A DNA stretch of 64,000 nucleotides from Mercenaria mercenaria. Taxonomy: Eukaryota > Mollusca > Bivalvia > Venerida > Veneridae. Below the pieces are notes generated by a model, which saw only the letters and a program-made list of their open reading frames with translations, did not search any database and was not told where the DNA came from. Shown here piece after piece: positions 1 to 10,532 of the stretch (within the stretch, counting starts at the first letter, position 1; every line of letters starts with the position of its first letter). The stretch lies in NCBI RefSeq assembly GCF_021730395.1, contig NC_069371.1:49734001-49798000 (forward strand), read 5' to 3'. The translations under genes were made by a program, and so were the position numbers.

Positions 1-379
1 AAACAAAAAGACAAAGTAGACAAGGTAAAACGAAAAGACAAAGTGGACAATGTAAAGCTAAAAGGCAAAGTAGAGAAGGTAAAACATTGTAGACACCGTA
101 AAACAAAAACACAATAAGGCAAAAACACATAAATGAGCACAACTACCTACCGATATGAAACAGCCAGTGGCAAAACATCACTAGGGAGTTTAAACAGGTT
201 AGTTATGTACAACACCTCACTCTTAATTTCCATCATGTTACCATGATAGACATTAAAACTGAAAGTTTTCTCAGTCCGGTGAATCCCTAACAAACTTTAA
301 AGGTCAAGTACATTTTAACATACATGTTTCACAAACTTTTTTTTGAGTAAGTCTGGACAAGAAGTCTGGTCTTGTGTAG

Positions 380-1003
380 TGAAATATTGACTATAGGTAA
401 AATATTTTCGGAGCGACGCGCGACAAAACATTAAAATGACAACTTTTTCCTAGGTCAGGGGCCATAACTCCTACAATACTGAATGAATCCGGACGCGAAA
501 CCCTAAGTGCACAACTGCACATGCTGACCAACATTCCTGTAAACTTTGGTGAATCTAGGTCAAATACTTTTGGAGCTAGGCGTGACAAAACATTAAAATG
601 ACCATTTTTTAACTACGTCAGGGGCCATAACTTCTACACGACTGAATGAATCCGGACGCGAAACCCCAGGTGCATAACTGCACATGCTGACCAACATTCC
701 TGTAAACTTTGGTGACTCTAGGTCAAATACTTTTGGAGCTACGCGCGACACAACACTAAAATGACCAATTTTTACAAAGTCAGGGCCACAACTCCTACAC
801 GACTGAATAAATCCGGACGCGAAAATCCAGATGCACAACTACACATGCTGACCAACATTCCTGTAAAGTTTTGTGACTCTACGCCAAACACTTTTGGAGC
901 TAGGCGCGACACAACATTCTCGGAAGGACGGAGGAAAGGACGGACGGACGGACAAGAGCAAATCTATATGCCCCCACCACTTATGGAGGGCACAAAAAGA
1001 ACG
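380..1003 (+). repeat. Tandem-repeat element, ~162 bp unit, about 3.5 copies
   Basis: ACTGAATNAATCCGGACGCG recurs at 478, 641 and 802, giving a period of 161-163 bp. Each unit also holds CAACATTCCTGTAAA and ACTTTTGGAGCTA. The right end is GACGGACGGACAAGAGC followed by a small CCCCCACCACTTATGGAGGG hairpin. This layout of a few ~160 bp repeats between unique ends recalls bivalve pearl-type non-autonomous elements; that family name is an inference. A further unit lies at about 36430-36730. Confidence 0.7.
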
Positions 1004-1296
1004 GGAATATATCCATAGAAATGATCTGTATATTATGATATTTGAAAAGGTGAATGAAATTAATGAGTACAAAAAAAAAAAAACGTTTTATACTAGATGT
1101 AACAACATTTATTTTGTGGAGTAAGGTTGCATATGAATCTCAAAATTTAATTCTGACATAACAATGAGTCATCCACATACGAGTTATTTATGAAGGTGTT
1201 TGTTTGGAGGTATGATACAATAAACGTCTTCATACTATATACAGGTTTTGTTTAGGTAAATAATATTCACTTCCCTTTTCAAAAATGCGTGATTTA

Positions 1297-2647
1297 CGAG
1301 GATTGTTCAAATATGAATGCATCTAGAACGTTATCTCGCTCAATAATGCGAAAGTCACGAGGAAATTAAGATTATTGGGTAGATAAACATGTTATCTTTA
1401 GATTGATACCACGCCCATTAAAATCCGTTCACTTTAGCAGTGTCTATCGCTCGCTAAGCATTGCCTACTCGTGTATACTAATACAAAAATGGTTGGAAGA
1501 AGGTCAGAGTACGCCGTTGAAATACGGTCCTTTATTAAGAATCGTTGTATTCTTGGCATAGGGTGTAAAGACATTTTTGATGAAATATGTTCTGTTTATG
1601 GGCATAATGAAATGTCTTTTTCGACAGTTATTCGTTGGTTTAAGAAATTCAAATGTGGGTTAGTTTTAACAGAAGACGCACCACATGGCCGTCGGCCGAA
1701 AACAGCAACGTCTGCCAAGATGGTTGCTAGAGTGAAAGAAATAGTTGCTACTGATGCAAGATACACCGCTAGGCAAATAGCTAGTATGGTTGGCATCTCA
1801 TTAGGAGCAGCTCATACATTTCTGAAACGTAATTTGAAAATGAGAAAGATCTGTGCTAGATGGATTCCCCATCTGTTGACAGATGAGCAGAAAAAGGCAC
1901 GCGTGCAATGCGCAAAATTGTTGCTTAAACAGTTTCCAAATTACATGTACAATGCACGGTCTTTCGCAAATGTCGTCACTGGTGACGAGACATGGGTTCA
2001 CTTTTTGAGCCCAAACGAAAGATTCAGAACAAAATATGGGCAACAAAGTCTGGCAAAAGACCATGCATTGCAAAGCGGACCATGGGTGTCAAGAAGGTGT
2101 ATGCCATATTCTTCACAACTCAGGGTCCTGCCATTCAGGTTGCTGTACCTAAAGGCAAATCCGTAAATGCAAAGTTTTACAAGACTAAAGTTCTTCGAAA
2201 ACTGAAGAAATATTTCAAAAATCGAAGACCCGCAACTGGTTTGGCCAATGTCAGATTGCTACATGACAATGCGTCATCGCACAAGGCGTCTATTGTACAA
2301 GACTTTCTGAAGCAGGAAAAGGTTGTTGTGCTCCCTCACCCTCCTTATTCGCCTGAGCTTGCCCCGTGTGACTTCTTTTTGTTCTCAAGGCTCAAAAAAT
2401 ACCTTTCTGGTCGAAAATTTGTGCAGCTCAAACACCTCGGTTCTGCAATATTCCAGTGTCATCATAGTATACCTAGAAAAGACTATGAAATTGCCTTCAA
2501 GGATTGGATTAGAAGACTGAAACTTTGCATATCTGTTGGAGGTGAATACTTTTTATTTGGTCGAGGGGACCAAATAAAATTTTCATTGAAATCTATCAAG
2601 GATACATTTTTATGTGCTTAGATGCATTCATATTTGAACAATCCTCG
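1297..2647 (+). mobile_element. mariner transposon, full length
   Basis: The element is 1351 bp with terminal inverted repeats of about 29 bp beginning CGAGGATTGTTCAAATATGA at both ends, flanked by a TA duplication (1295-1296 and 2648-2649). Length, TIR size and TA target all fit mariner. It sits in copy A of the 3 kb repeat. Copies B (about 7335) and C have the uninterrupted site, so the insertion postdates their common ancestor. Confidence 0.93.
1489..2621 (+). pseudogene. mariner transposase, DD34D, one frameshift
   Basis: This is a cut-and-paste transposase. The natural start is the ATG at 1489 (MVGRRSEYAVEIR). The N-terminal half holds two helix-turn-helix regions (about residues 1-110), the mariner linker motif WIPHLL, and the first catalytic aspartate in VTGDETWVH. 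The second is in LLHDNASSHKA and the third in APCDFFLF, with exactly 34 residues between them, the mariner signature; YSPELAP is present. The frame shifts near 2000-2006, in a short T run just after GDETWVH, consistent with loss of one T. Downstream the frame stays open to the stop at 2621. Apart from this one break it looks complete, so the copy is fairly young. A relative elsewhere in the genome could still supply transposase. Confidence 0.93.
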
Positions 2648-3871
2648 TATCGCTTCAAAATGATAACGAAATTCATCCTAAAAATTACTTTGTACTTATC
2701 AAACTTTTGATTGCATACAATGTCCTGGTTTCGGCTAATCTTTTTTTTCAAGTGGACATATATTTATTGTTTCAGATTATATAGATAAAATTAAGTAGGA
2801 TATTATCCAGTTTCATTGGTTGATGAAAGTACAGAATCCATAAAACTTAGTCCCAATAAATGGTACTGATTATACTATATTATATATACAGCAGCAATTT
2901 TCTCATTTACTTGTTAGATTACCATTACTTTCTGTAGGTCTGTTGGGGAGGAAGTTTGAACTTTTTACCAAACTCATGGGATCAAAGTTTGATATCTTTG
3001 TTACTAGCATATATGTAATATTCTAAAGCAGAAATGCACCTTCGTTCATAAAAAATTCACTACAAACCTTGGCCCATATTTATAATAGTATATTTGATAT
3101 TTACTTATAATTTCTATTTCATGTTAAAACCATTCATGTGAATAATTAAGCTTTCATTTTCATCGAACAGTAAGATGGACTATATATGTTTATCTTCCAA
3201 GTGATATGTTAAACGAAAATGCACTGTAACCATAGGAACTGATGAGCAAAACTTGTACAAAATTGTATTTAATTAAGATGTAACAAAGAAGTTCTATGCA
3301 TATACGAGTCCAGAAGCGCACAAAAACATTATGTATGTTTTATTAAAAGTAAAGGGACTTGCTTTCTGGAAGTGTCAGAAAGGAAAGTACAAAATCTTAC
3401 TTACATCAACCCAAAAGATGAGTTTAATTATTTCCCATTTACTTATTATGTTCTTAAACAGACAACTGGCCTGCCCTGATAATATGACCAATAATCCAGT
3501 CAAAAGTCAACAGGGGTGAGCCAATTAAAAGAATTCAAACACATTTTTATTGTTTGTTTATCGACGCACATATTGTACACATCTATCATAACAGAGTTAT
3601 TTACTTTATGATATATAGTTGCTATCAACTACACATATCAGTCTTGCAGTGTATTTAAACACTTACACATGAATCAATACACGATTGACAATTTTAATTG
3701 TCAAAACAAGGCTGAGATGGATTGAAGAAATGTTCACCGCTTCACTGATTGTCTCATGAATAATTCAGCGTAGCTAGAAAGGTACCTGCACTGATGACGT
3801 TCTTAAATTTTGAGATGAACATTTGTATGGGAGGTTGAACTGTATTTGAACTTCGTCTCGGTAAAGCCCAA

Positions 3872-4170
3872 ACTTTAATTATTATTTATTTTTTATTTTA
3901 TTTTGTTGGGTTTAACGTCGCACCAACACAATTATAGGTCATACGGCAACTTTCCAGCTTCGATGGTGGAGGAAGACCTTACGTGCCCCTTCGTGCACTA
4001 TTTCATCACAGGCGGGCACCAGGGTAGAATCATCGACCTTCCGCAAGCCGGCTGGGTGGTTTCCTCACATGAAGAATTCAACGACCCGAGTTAGGATCAA
4101 ACCCACATTCTTGAGGGAGGGGCAAATGATTCAAAGTCAGCGACCTTAACCACTTGGCCACAGAGGCCCC
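3872..4170 (-). mobile_element. tRNA-headed SINE
   Basis: Read on the minus strand it begins with a tRNA-like head (GGCCAAGTGGTTAAGGTCG as A box, GGTTTGATCCT as B box near 4093-4103). A conserved body follows (CATGTGAGGAAACCACCCAG, GGTGCCCGCCTGTGATGAAA), then a tail containing GGTGCGACGTTAAACCC and an A-rich end. The same SINE with the same flanks on both sides is at 11442-11727, so one insertion was copied by duplication. Relatives lie at 25500-25768 and 55078-55310. The exact SINE core family cannot be settled by eye. Confidence 0.8.
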
Positions 4171-4368
4171 CTTTAGATAAATGAGTTCATAGCATTATGT
4201 GATGAATGAAGTTATAAATATAAAATGTATGGTGGCATATTTCTGCCAACCACATATTCACTTATTTATGTAGACAGTTTTCTCTAAAAATGTCACATAA
4301 CCAGTTATTATCTGGCAAGTACCCAAATTGGCGATTAATGGTTAGACCTTTCGTTCACTATACGGAAT

Positions 4369-4736
4369 TGTCACGGTATAGAAAATTGAAACGGGGAGAG
4401 CATTGGAACTGTATTCCGAGGCCCCTGGTTCGAGTCCCGGACTGGCTGCACATTTTTCTCATCCTGTGACATTTGGCGCCCAATGTGGGGCCGTGACGGC
4501 ATTACAATGGTTAGTCTCCGACGCCTGTAATTGCTTGATTTATAAAGTACCCGCTGAAATTCGAGGACGAATTTCAAAATGGTGGGGAAATATGTCACGG
4601 TATAGAACTTGAATATTGAAACGGAAAGAAAGCGTGTAGGCGGTCCAGTAGCTCAGTCGGTAGATTACCGAAACGGTATTCCGAGGCCTCGGGTTCGAGT
4701 CTCGGTCTGGCTTCACATTTTTCTCACCCTGTGACA
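4369..4736 (+). mobile_element. Miniature LTR element (TRIM-like), 368 bp, fossil
   Basis: Two LTRs, 4369-4471 and 4593-4736, both start TGTCACGGTATAGAA and end CCTGTGACA. Between them are 121 bp with no protein-coding capacity. Directly after the first LTR is TGGCGCCCAATGTGGGGC (4474-4491), which fits a tRNA-Lys-type primer binding site. Before the second is a purine-rich GGTGGGGAAA preceded by TTCGAGGACGAATTTC, typical of the 3' end of Ty3/Gypsy-type elements. The LTRs differ in length and sequence, so the copy is old. No clear target duplication was seen. It is non-autonomous and lies inside the MITE at 4230-5115. Confidence 0.75.
4642..4712 (+). promoter_or_regulatory. tRNA-like internal Pol III promoter inside an LTR
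   Basis: TAGCTCAGTCGG (4649-4660) is an exact match to the A-box consensus TRGCNNAGYNGG. GGTTCGAGTCT (4692-4702) matches the B-box GGTTCGANTCC at 10 of 11 positions. The 43 bp spacing is that of a tRNA gene. The other LTR has an exact B box at 4427-4437. The cloverleaf is imperfect (acceptor stem poor), so this is not called a functional tRNA. Whether it is transcribed is unknown. Confidence 0.65.
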
Positions 4737-5115
4737 GCATGAATGAGTGTATATCCACCTTATCCCCTACAACCACCCCTAATGGTATGTGCCTTTGGAT
4801 AGGATTAAGAATTATAAATTGCATAATTGTTATGCCCCTTTATGTATTTTCATTTATTCCGTAATGACAGGGGACGGTTACGGGATATTGCCAATCATAA
4901 CTGACTAACTGACAAAAAATCAAGATACCTAGTTAACGTAAGTGAATATGTGGATGGCAGTAGTGGGCACTAACAGGCAGTTTTGTTCTGTTAAGATACA
5001 TAAGTGGATAACAAGCAGTTTTGTCACTTGCCAGATAATAACTGAATAAGTGACATTTTTACGAAAAATTTCGAGATAAATAAGTGGATATGTGGTTAGC
5101 AGAAATATGCCACCA

Positions 5116-5539
5116 TAAAAATGTATAAAAGATAATAGGTAAGGGTAGATTTCTCGGAAGCACAGAGCACCAAAAACACAGCCCCAGAGCCACGCATTTA
5201 CATAGTAGGCCCACAACAAAAAGAAGCTGTAATGGAAAAATATTTCAGACTGGTTACTTCAAACATCCAACAAGTACATATTTAATTATGCTAAATATTG
5301 ATGGAGGGGAAGGAAACGGCGGAAACGGCAAGGGGCGAAATGGGGTCGGGGGTGGGGGGAGTAATCCGGAGGGGAAAGTTGAACAAGGACGAATATACAA
5401 GGGAATGTCATGTTCTTTAAAAACAATCGCACTACAACGTAAACCACAAAAGCGCAGACACTCATGTACCAAAGATAAACACACAACTACGATAAACTAA
5501 ATAACATAGAAAAACGAACAAGCAACACATAAGAAAACA
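5116..5539. other. Non-coding stretch, no gene recognised
   Basis: This is mixed sequence with a G-rich segment at 5301-5375 (runs such as GGGGTCGGGGGTGGGGGGAG). Short open frames on both strands have no family resemblance and no splice context. Confidence 0.5.
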
Positions 5540-5838
5540 GTAGGGCACCGTTATACACTCACAAGCATACAAACGCACCCACACACGTAGGAAAAACAAT
5601 CATGTACCGTCTTGGGATTCGGCTGCCATACCAAAGGGGAGCCACGAAAACTTACTAAAAGTAAAGGGGGAGGGGATGCAAAAAGTAGCGTAAAAGCAAG
5701 GGAAAAGAGAGGGCAATAGGGGGAGTGGGGCGGAGGCAAAACGCTTACAACAAACAAGAAAACATACGCAACAGACAATACAAGACGGACAAAACAACCA
5801 GTTGAAAATAGGGGCACCGCCTTGGAATGGTCAGTAAC
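5540..5838 (-). repeat. Interspersed repeat ending GGGGCACCGCCTTGGAA
   Basis: On the minus strand it begins TGACCATTCCAAGGCGGTGC and runs through CGTCTTGTATTGTCTGTTGC and GCCTCCGCCCCACTCC. The same head and order occur on the plus strand at 59514-59735 (TGACCGTTCCAAGGCGGTGC). A related head occurs in copies B (8010) and C (14920) of the 3 kb repeat. It may be an untranslated end of a retroelement, but no coding part is attached, so the class is left open. Confidence 0.6.
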
Positions 5839-6295
5839 CTAAATAAAGGAAACTGGGGGTTTAAACACGTTTAGGGCATGCCAACCTCGCACTTACCCTA
5901 TTTTCAACAAGTTAAACAACACAATGTAAATAAAATCCCCGCTGAGAAAGGCTCTAACATTAGTACAAAAGTAACAGATAAGTAAAGCAAAACATAAAAT
6001 TAAGGTAAATTTAAGGTACAATTACACAAATGTACTCAACAACTTGAAGTCAGAGCAACAAGAGCCTAACTTTTAAGGGCACGACTAAGAAAACTGTAAG
6101 ACAAAAATCAACTCCCTCCGTCCGTTGTATGTAGGATTTAGGAGAAAAGCATCATGGAGTCCTACACTTTATTAGTCATCGCACCATCAAATAGGAAAGC
6201 GTAGCAATTAACTGCAGAGGGGTCAATCACTAAACATGCACTGTGCTTCACGATTTTCGCATCCTATCATCTTTTGATAAACTTTTTAACCAATT

Positions 6296-6649
6296 TTACA
6301 AAAATTTGATTAAAATAAGGGGGCGGGTATGTTTAATTTTAAGAATTTTATAAACTACATCTCCATAGTATTCCGGGTGTGTAAGTCTAAGTTTTAAAAG
6401 TGTTTTAAGGGTCGTATTGTATTTTTCTAACAGTTCAGACGATCTGTAGTAAAATTTACTAAAAGCTTTCCGTAGCTTATGATAACGGTAACCCTGTTGT
6501 AACAATTTCTTGGTGATATGAAGATTTCTGTCATTAAAATCATCTATCTTTGAGCAAGCTCTTGCAAAACGAATAAGCTGTGAAATATAGACACCGTATG
6601 ATGTTGCTCGAGGGACATCTCCATCAAGATGGGGAAAGTTAACAAAGCG
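6296..6649 (-). pseudogene. Retroelement reverse-transcriptase C-terminal fragment
   Basis: The minus-strand frame reads FVNFPHLDGDVPRATSYGVY, then ISQLIRFARACSKIDDF, then LLQQGYRYHKLRKAFSKFYY and PEYYGDVVYK. This succession (SYGVYISQLIRFARAC, then a basic KLRKAFSKFY segment) is the C-terminal tail of reverse transcriptases common in mollusc and fish genomes. The clade (Penelope-like or another non-LTR type) cannot be fixed without the catalytic part. The fragment stops abruptly at about 6648, exactly where copy B of the 3 kb repeat begins, so the rest was lost or never inserted. It is non-functional. Confidence 0.65.
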
Positions 6650-9577
6650 TAGACAAATTAGACCACAATGACGAAGCTGGCAGAATAAAATAAAAAGACG
6701 AAGTAAACCAAGAAGTAACCTAAATCACAAAGACAAAGAAAGAATAGACAAAGAAAAACAAAAAGACAAAGATAAACACAAAGACAATGTAAACAAAGTA
6801 AAACAATACGACAACGAGGACAAAGCAAATACGAAAAGGAGCACAATTTTGCACCGATATCAAACAGTCATCGCTGGAGATTAAGACCGGCTAGTTATCT
6901 AACCATGTTTCGAAGACAGGCAAAACTAATGCAAGTTTTCCAAGCCCGTTGAATCCTAACACACTTCCCCAGTGTATCACTTATGAAAATGATGATAAAT
7001 GAGCCGATTTAATCTATTTTAAAACTATAACTCAGTTTTCGAAGATGACTGAATATAAGAAAGTAGACTACAACTTGAAATAGATGCTTGTTTTTTCTCC
7101 TGATTATTTGAACAAAGGAATAAAATAAATGAGAAAAAGAAAGTTTTATACTATGTCTACCAACATTCACGAATGAGCGATCAATACACTAGGGTCATTT
7201 ATGAAGGGAAGTTTCCTTGAAGGCATGGCTTTCATTTCATTTGATAATAAACACCCATCAGATGATAAATGTCGTTTCCAGGCTATACTGAAGCTTTTGT
7301 TTTAAGTAACACTTACTCCCCTTTTAAAATGTGTGTTTCATTGCTTGAAAACAGTATCGAAATCCATCATAAATATTGCTACAATTCCGATTGCATAGAT
7401 GTCCTAGTTATTTCAGTTAATCAATTATTTCAAGTGAACATTTATCTGTCGTTTGAGATATTAAAGATAAAATTTACAAGGATATTATTCAATTTTGATA
7501 GTTGACCGGAGTACAAAATCCACGAAAATTAGTCACTTAGTGAATAGTAATAATTGTGCTATACTATATGTAAAGCAGCAGTTTGCTGATTACTTGTGAA
7601 CATGCCGTTGCTTTCTGTACTTCTGTTAGGGAGGAGGTTTGAACTGTTTATAAATGTACCTTCGTTTTTAATGAAAATAAACTTTAAATCATAAAGCATG
7701 TTCGTAGAAAACAACAACTAAGATCAATATTTATGATTTATTTTTAACTTTCTATTTCATTTCATAACCATAACCATTGTTATGAAAAAATAAGCTTACA
7801 TTTTCATTGAAAAGTAAGATGGATTCTAGATCTGTTGATCGTCCAAGTGATATGACAGACGAAAATGAACTGAAACCATGCGTAAAACTTGTACAAAACT
7901 GTCTTAGATTAAATTGTAACCAAGAAACTTTATAAACATTCGAGCCCAGATACACAAAAATATTATATGTAAGATTTAATGAATATCAAAGTGACTTAGA
8001 CTTTTGCAACTGACCGTTCCAAGGCGGTGCCCCACTGTGTTCCTATATTTGTTTGTTTTGTCTTTTGGTGTTTCATTTTCTGTGTTGTGTGCGAGGGTTG
8101 TTCGTGTGTGTCTTTGGGGAGGCTGCCTGTTTTGAACGTGGCTTTCCCTGTTGGATATTCTTCCTTGTTTCTTTTGTGGCTGACCCTACACTGGATATTC
8201 AGCTGTATCATCTAAATTTATTACAGATATTAAAAATAATTATGTGAGCAAAGCGTTTAAATGTCATTTCCATTATCAACGTGTTCATTTTGTAATTCCT
8301 GGAAGTCTCAGATCGAAAAGTACAAAATCTTACACTTACGTCAACCCGGAAGATATGTATTATTGCTTCCTTATTCCTATTCCCTTTACTTTATTTTTTA
8401 TTCTTAATTTGAATAACCTTATATCAACAAAGACCTCGTCTACCCCGATGATATAATATCTAATCCACTCGAAAAGTCAATAACAGAAAGCTGTTTAAAA
8501 GAATGCACACACATTGTTTGTGTTGTGTTAGGTTCACGTAACAGATAGTGTATACAATTATCACGACAGAGTGATTTACTATACAAATGTATGATATCTT
8601 TGCTATCAAAAACATATATCCGTCTATGCGGTGAGTTTTAAACAGTGCGCATGAATTAATTAATACACAGGCAACATGCAGTCAGCTTCATGAATATCAA
8701 TTACATTGTCAGAACGAGGCAGGGATGGATCGAAGACATGTGACATGTACTCATACCTTCGTACAGTTATATAGAGTCATTTCGATCTGGTGTGCTGGCG
8801 CATTTGAGGAAAACACGCCAGAACGACAAATAAGTACGCCAGTACGTTAAATAAGGTAGCAGGGTACACTTAGATGCGAAAATTTTGGGCACGGACGGTC
8901 TTACATGTAGCGAGTCGCAATATTGCACTTCCCTTATGAGCAGTATCAGGATTGCCATTTTATAAATTGCGTGCATGTTTTGTGCTTTTAATTAATGGCA
9001 AGATCAGGATTCTCATTCAAGAATAAACGAAAGGTTTACACCATCCATGAAATACAGCATGCCGAAATCATCAATTTTGCACTTTTTGAACAGCCTGCAA
9101 TGATCCCGCTGCAAGAACAATGCCCAATTTTATTGCATTTCTCAATTTAATAGTCCTTACTGAACGTCAGGATATAAACGGAATGGGGGCCCATCCAGCT
9201 CGTTTTCTCACAAAATAGCGAAAATGCTCCTGAGTATCAATCAACAAGCACAGAACCCTTCCGTGATTTGAATTTTTCCGCGAAAGGTGTCTCATTGATC
9301 ATACAAAGCTACCAGCAGTTAGTTTTCCAACTGACATCAGAATTTTACATGTATCGGCTGTATAAATTTTCTAAAGAATTAATAATCATTATCTCTCACC
9401 TTAATTTACAGACATCCAAAATCACGAAGTTCTATTTATAACAAATTTTGACGGGGCCAAAATTCGAAGTGTACCCTGCTACCTAACGTAATCTGCCATT
9501 TTGGTGCGTTTCTTTGGCGTGTTGGTGCCCATTATGCAACTATTCAGGTAAATATATATATACTTGACATGATACAT
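6648..9577. repeat. Copy B of the ~3 kb segmental repeat
   Basis: From CGTAGACAAATTAGACC to GACATGATACAT it is nearly identical by eye to 13565-16484, with scattered substitutions and small indels. An A-rich microsatellite-like start (6700-6850) is followed by non-coding sequence. Unlike copy A, it holds a roughly 290 bp insertion (about 7997-8287, beginning near TGACCGTTCCAAGGCGGTGC) and the inverted-arm segment at 8786-9536. No protein gene is recognised. Confidence 0.9.
8786..9536. repeat. Segment with inverted arms (foldback-like), duplicated at ~15694-16438
   Basis: The left arm carries GGTAGCAGGGTACACTTAG (near 8855). The right arm carries its inverse, AGTGTACCCTGCTACCTAA (near 9468). 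Both arms also hold GCGCCA/ACACGCCA-type short repeats in inverted order (TGTGCTGGCGCA..., ...TGGCGTGTTGGTGCCC). This suggests a small foldback transposon, but the outer ends and a target duplication are not clear. Confidence 0.5.
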
Positions 9578-10532
9578 GTGAATTCTGCACGTGATTTTCA
9601 GATGTTCTATTTTTAGACGTAGGGGAAAACCTATTCCTATTGCGTCCATATGGACTCGAAGAATGCGTGCGCCGTTGAGTTCGATCTCTAGCACGGGAAA
9701 CGTGCGTTGAAGAATGACTAAAATTATCATTAACAATTTTACTTTCACCAGAAGTTTGTTTATTAGACACCGTATGCTCATTTATTTGTGTACTTGGCTG
9801 TGATACAGTATTTTGTGATATATCATTTAACGTTGCATGCACACTAATATCCTCTATTGGACATGACTGTTCAGCAAGAATGTGCGATGAATCACGAAAC
9901 AGCGTAGAAGTTTCTATGAAACTGCTCTTGTTCATATTTAGCTGATTTAGATGAAGGTTGATATTTGAAGTTTCCATTCCCGACGATGAATTTAACGTGT
10001 TCACTGGCGTACTGTCAGTTTGAGAATTTGTCACGGCTTGCTGAGCTCTAAAATCACTCATTTGAATACGCGCTTCATTATTATCCAAAACGTTCTCTTG
10101 ATCCATACACAATTGATTTACCGTATTTACCGTGACCGTTTGCTCAGCAGAGGTGTTCAATCTGTTGAGCACATTTTGCTGCCCTACATTTGCAGGTACT
10201 GGTTCGTATCCCGAGAAATCCGGGAGATTTTGTGTTTGATCAATTTGTAATGAATTTACGGCAGTGTTCACTAGGGAGAATCCGGGTGGGGGACTTACGT
10301 ATTTCTGGTTTGTCGGCGTATTGCTCAAATTATTACCAAACTGCTGCTGTTGCTGTTGGGGGCCATGTGTGAACTCCTGAGGCCCAACCATGTACTGCTG
10401 ATCTAGATTAAAGGGCTGGGGCTGGGGCTGGGACTGGGGCTCATTACTCACATTGCTCTTTTCATATGAAACATCTTGACTGTTTATCATGTCCATTTCA
10501 AATAGCCTATCAAAGTTCACATAATGTGCCAC
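9578..10532 (-). pseudogene. LINE ORF1 C-terminal tail (Q/N-rich), in a shifted frame
   Basis: An open minus-strand frame rich in Gln, Asn, Ser and Pro contains QPQPQPQP near its N-terminus, GPQQQQQQFG, VSPPPGF and a basic, serine-rich end (RARDRTQRRTHSSSPYGRNR). It overlaps the end of the upstream ORF1 frame by 16 bases and has no convincing ATG at the overlap; its first codon there is GTG. The likeliest reading is the disordered nucleic-acid-binding tail of the same LINE ORF1 protein after a frameshift. The frame runs a few codons into copy B sequence and stops at 9540; true LINE sequence ends at about 9578. No ORF2 follows, because copy B begins there. Confidence 0.55.

Larger units (their letters stand above)
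1..3780. repeat. Copy A of a ~3 kb segmental repeat (old, interrupted)
   Basis: Read against 6648-9577, this stretch keeps the same order of landmarks: an A-rich AAAGACAAAGTAGAC start, a GAGCACAA...CCGATATNAAACAG block near 140, a TGATTGCATA...TGTCCT block near 2710, TCTGTTNGGGAGGA near 2940, and GTACAAAATCTTAC near 3388. Similarity is clear but much lower than between copies B and C, so this is the oldest copy. It is broken by a tandem-repeat element at about 380-1003 and by a mariner at 1297-2647. No gene was recognised in it. Confidence 0.75.
4230..5115. mobile_element. MITE with long TIRs and TA target site
   Basis: The left end TGGTGGCATATTTCTGCCAA and the inverted right end (TTGGC/TTAGC...ATATGCCACCA) match over about 40 bp. 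Similarity continues inward through GTTATTATCTGGCAAGT for roughly 100 bp. TA flanks both ends (4228-4229 and 5116-5117). The duplicated flank at 11760-11789 reads straight through this point, giving an empty site. The centre has been invaded by a miniature LTR element. No coding sequence is present, so it is non-autonomous. A Tc1/mariner-type mover is possible from the TA target, but unproven. Confidence 0.8.
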
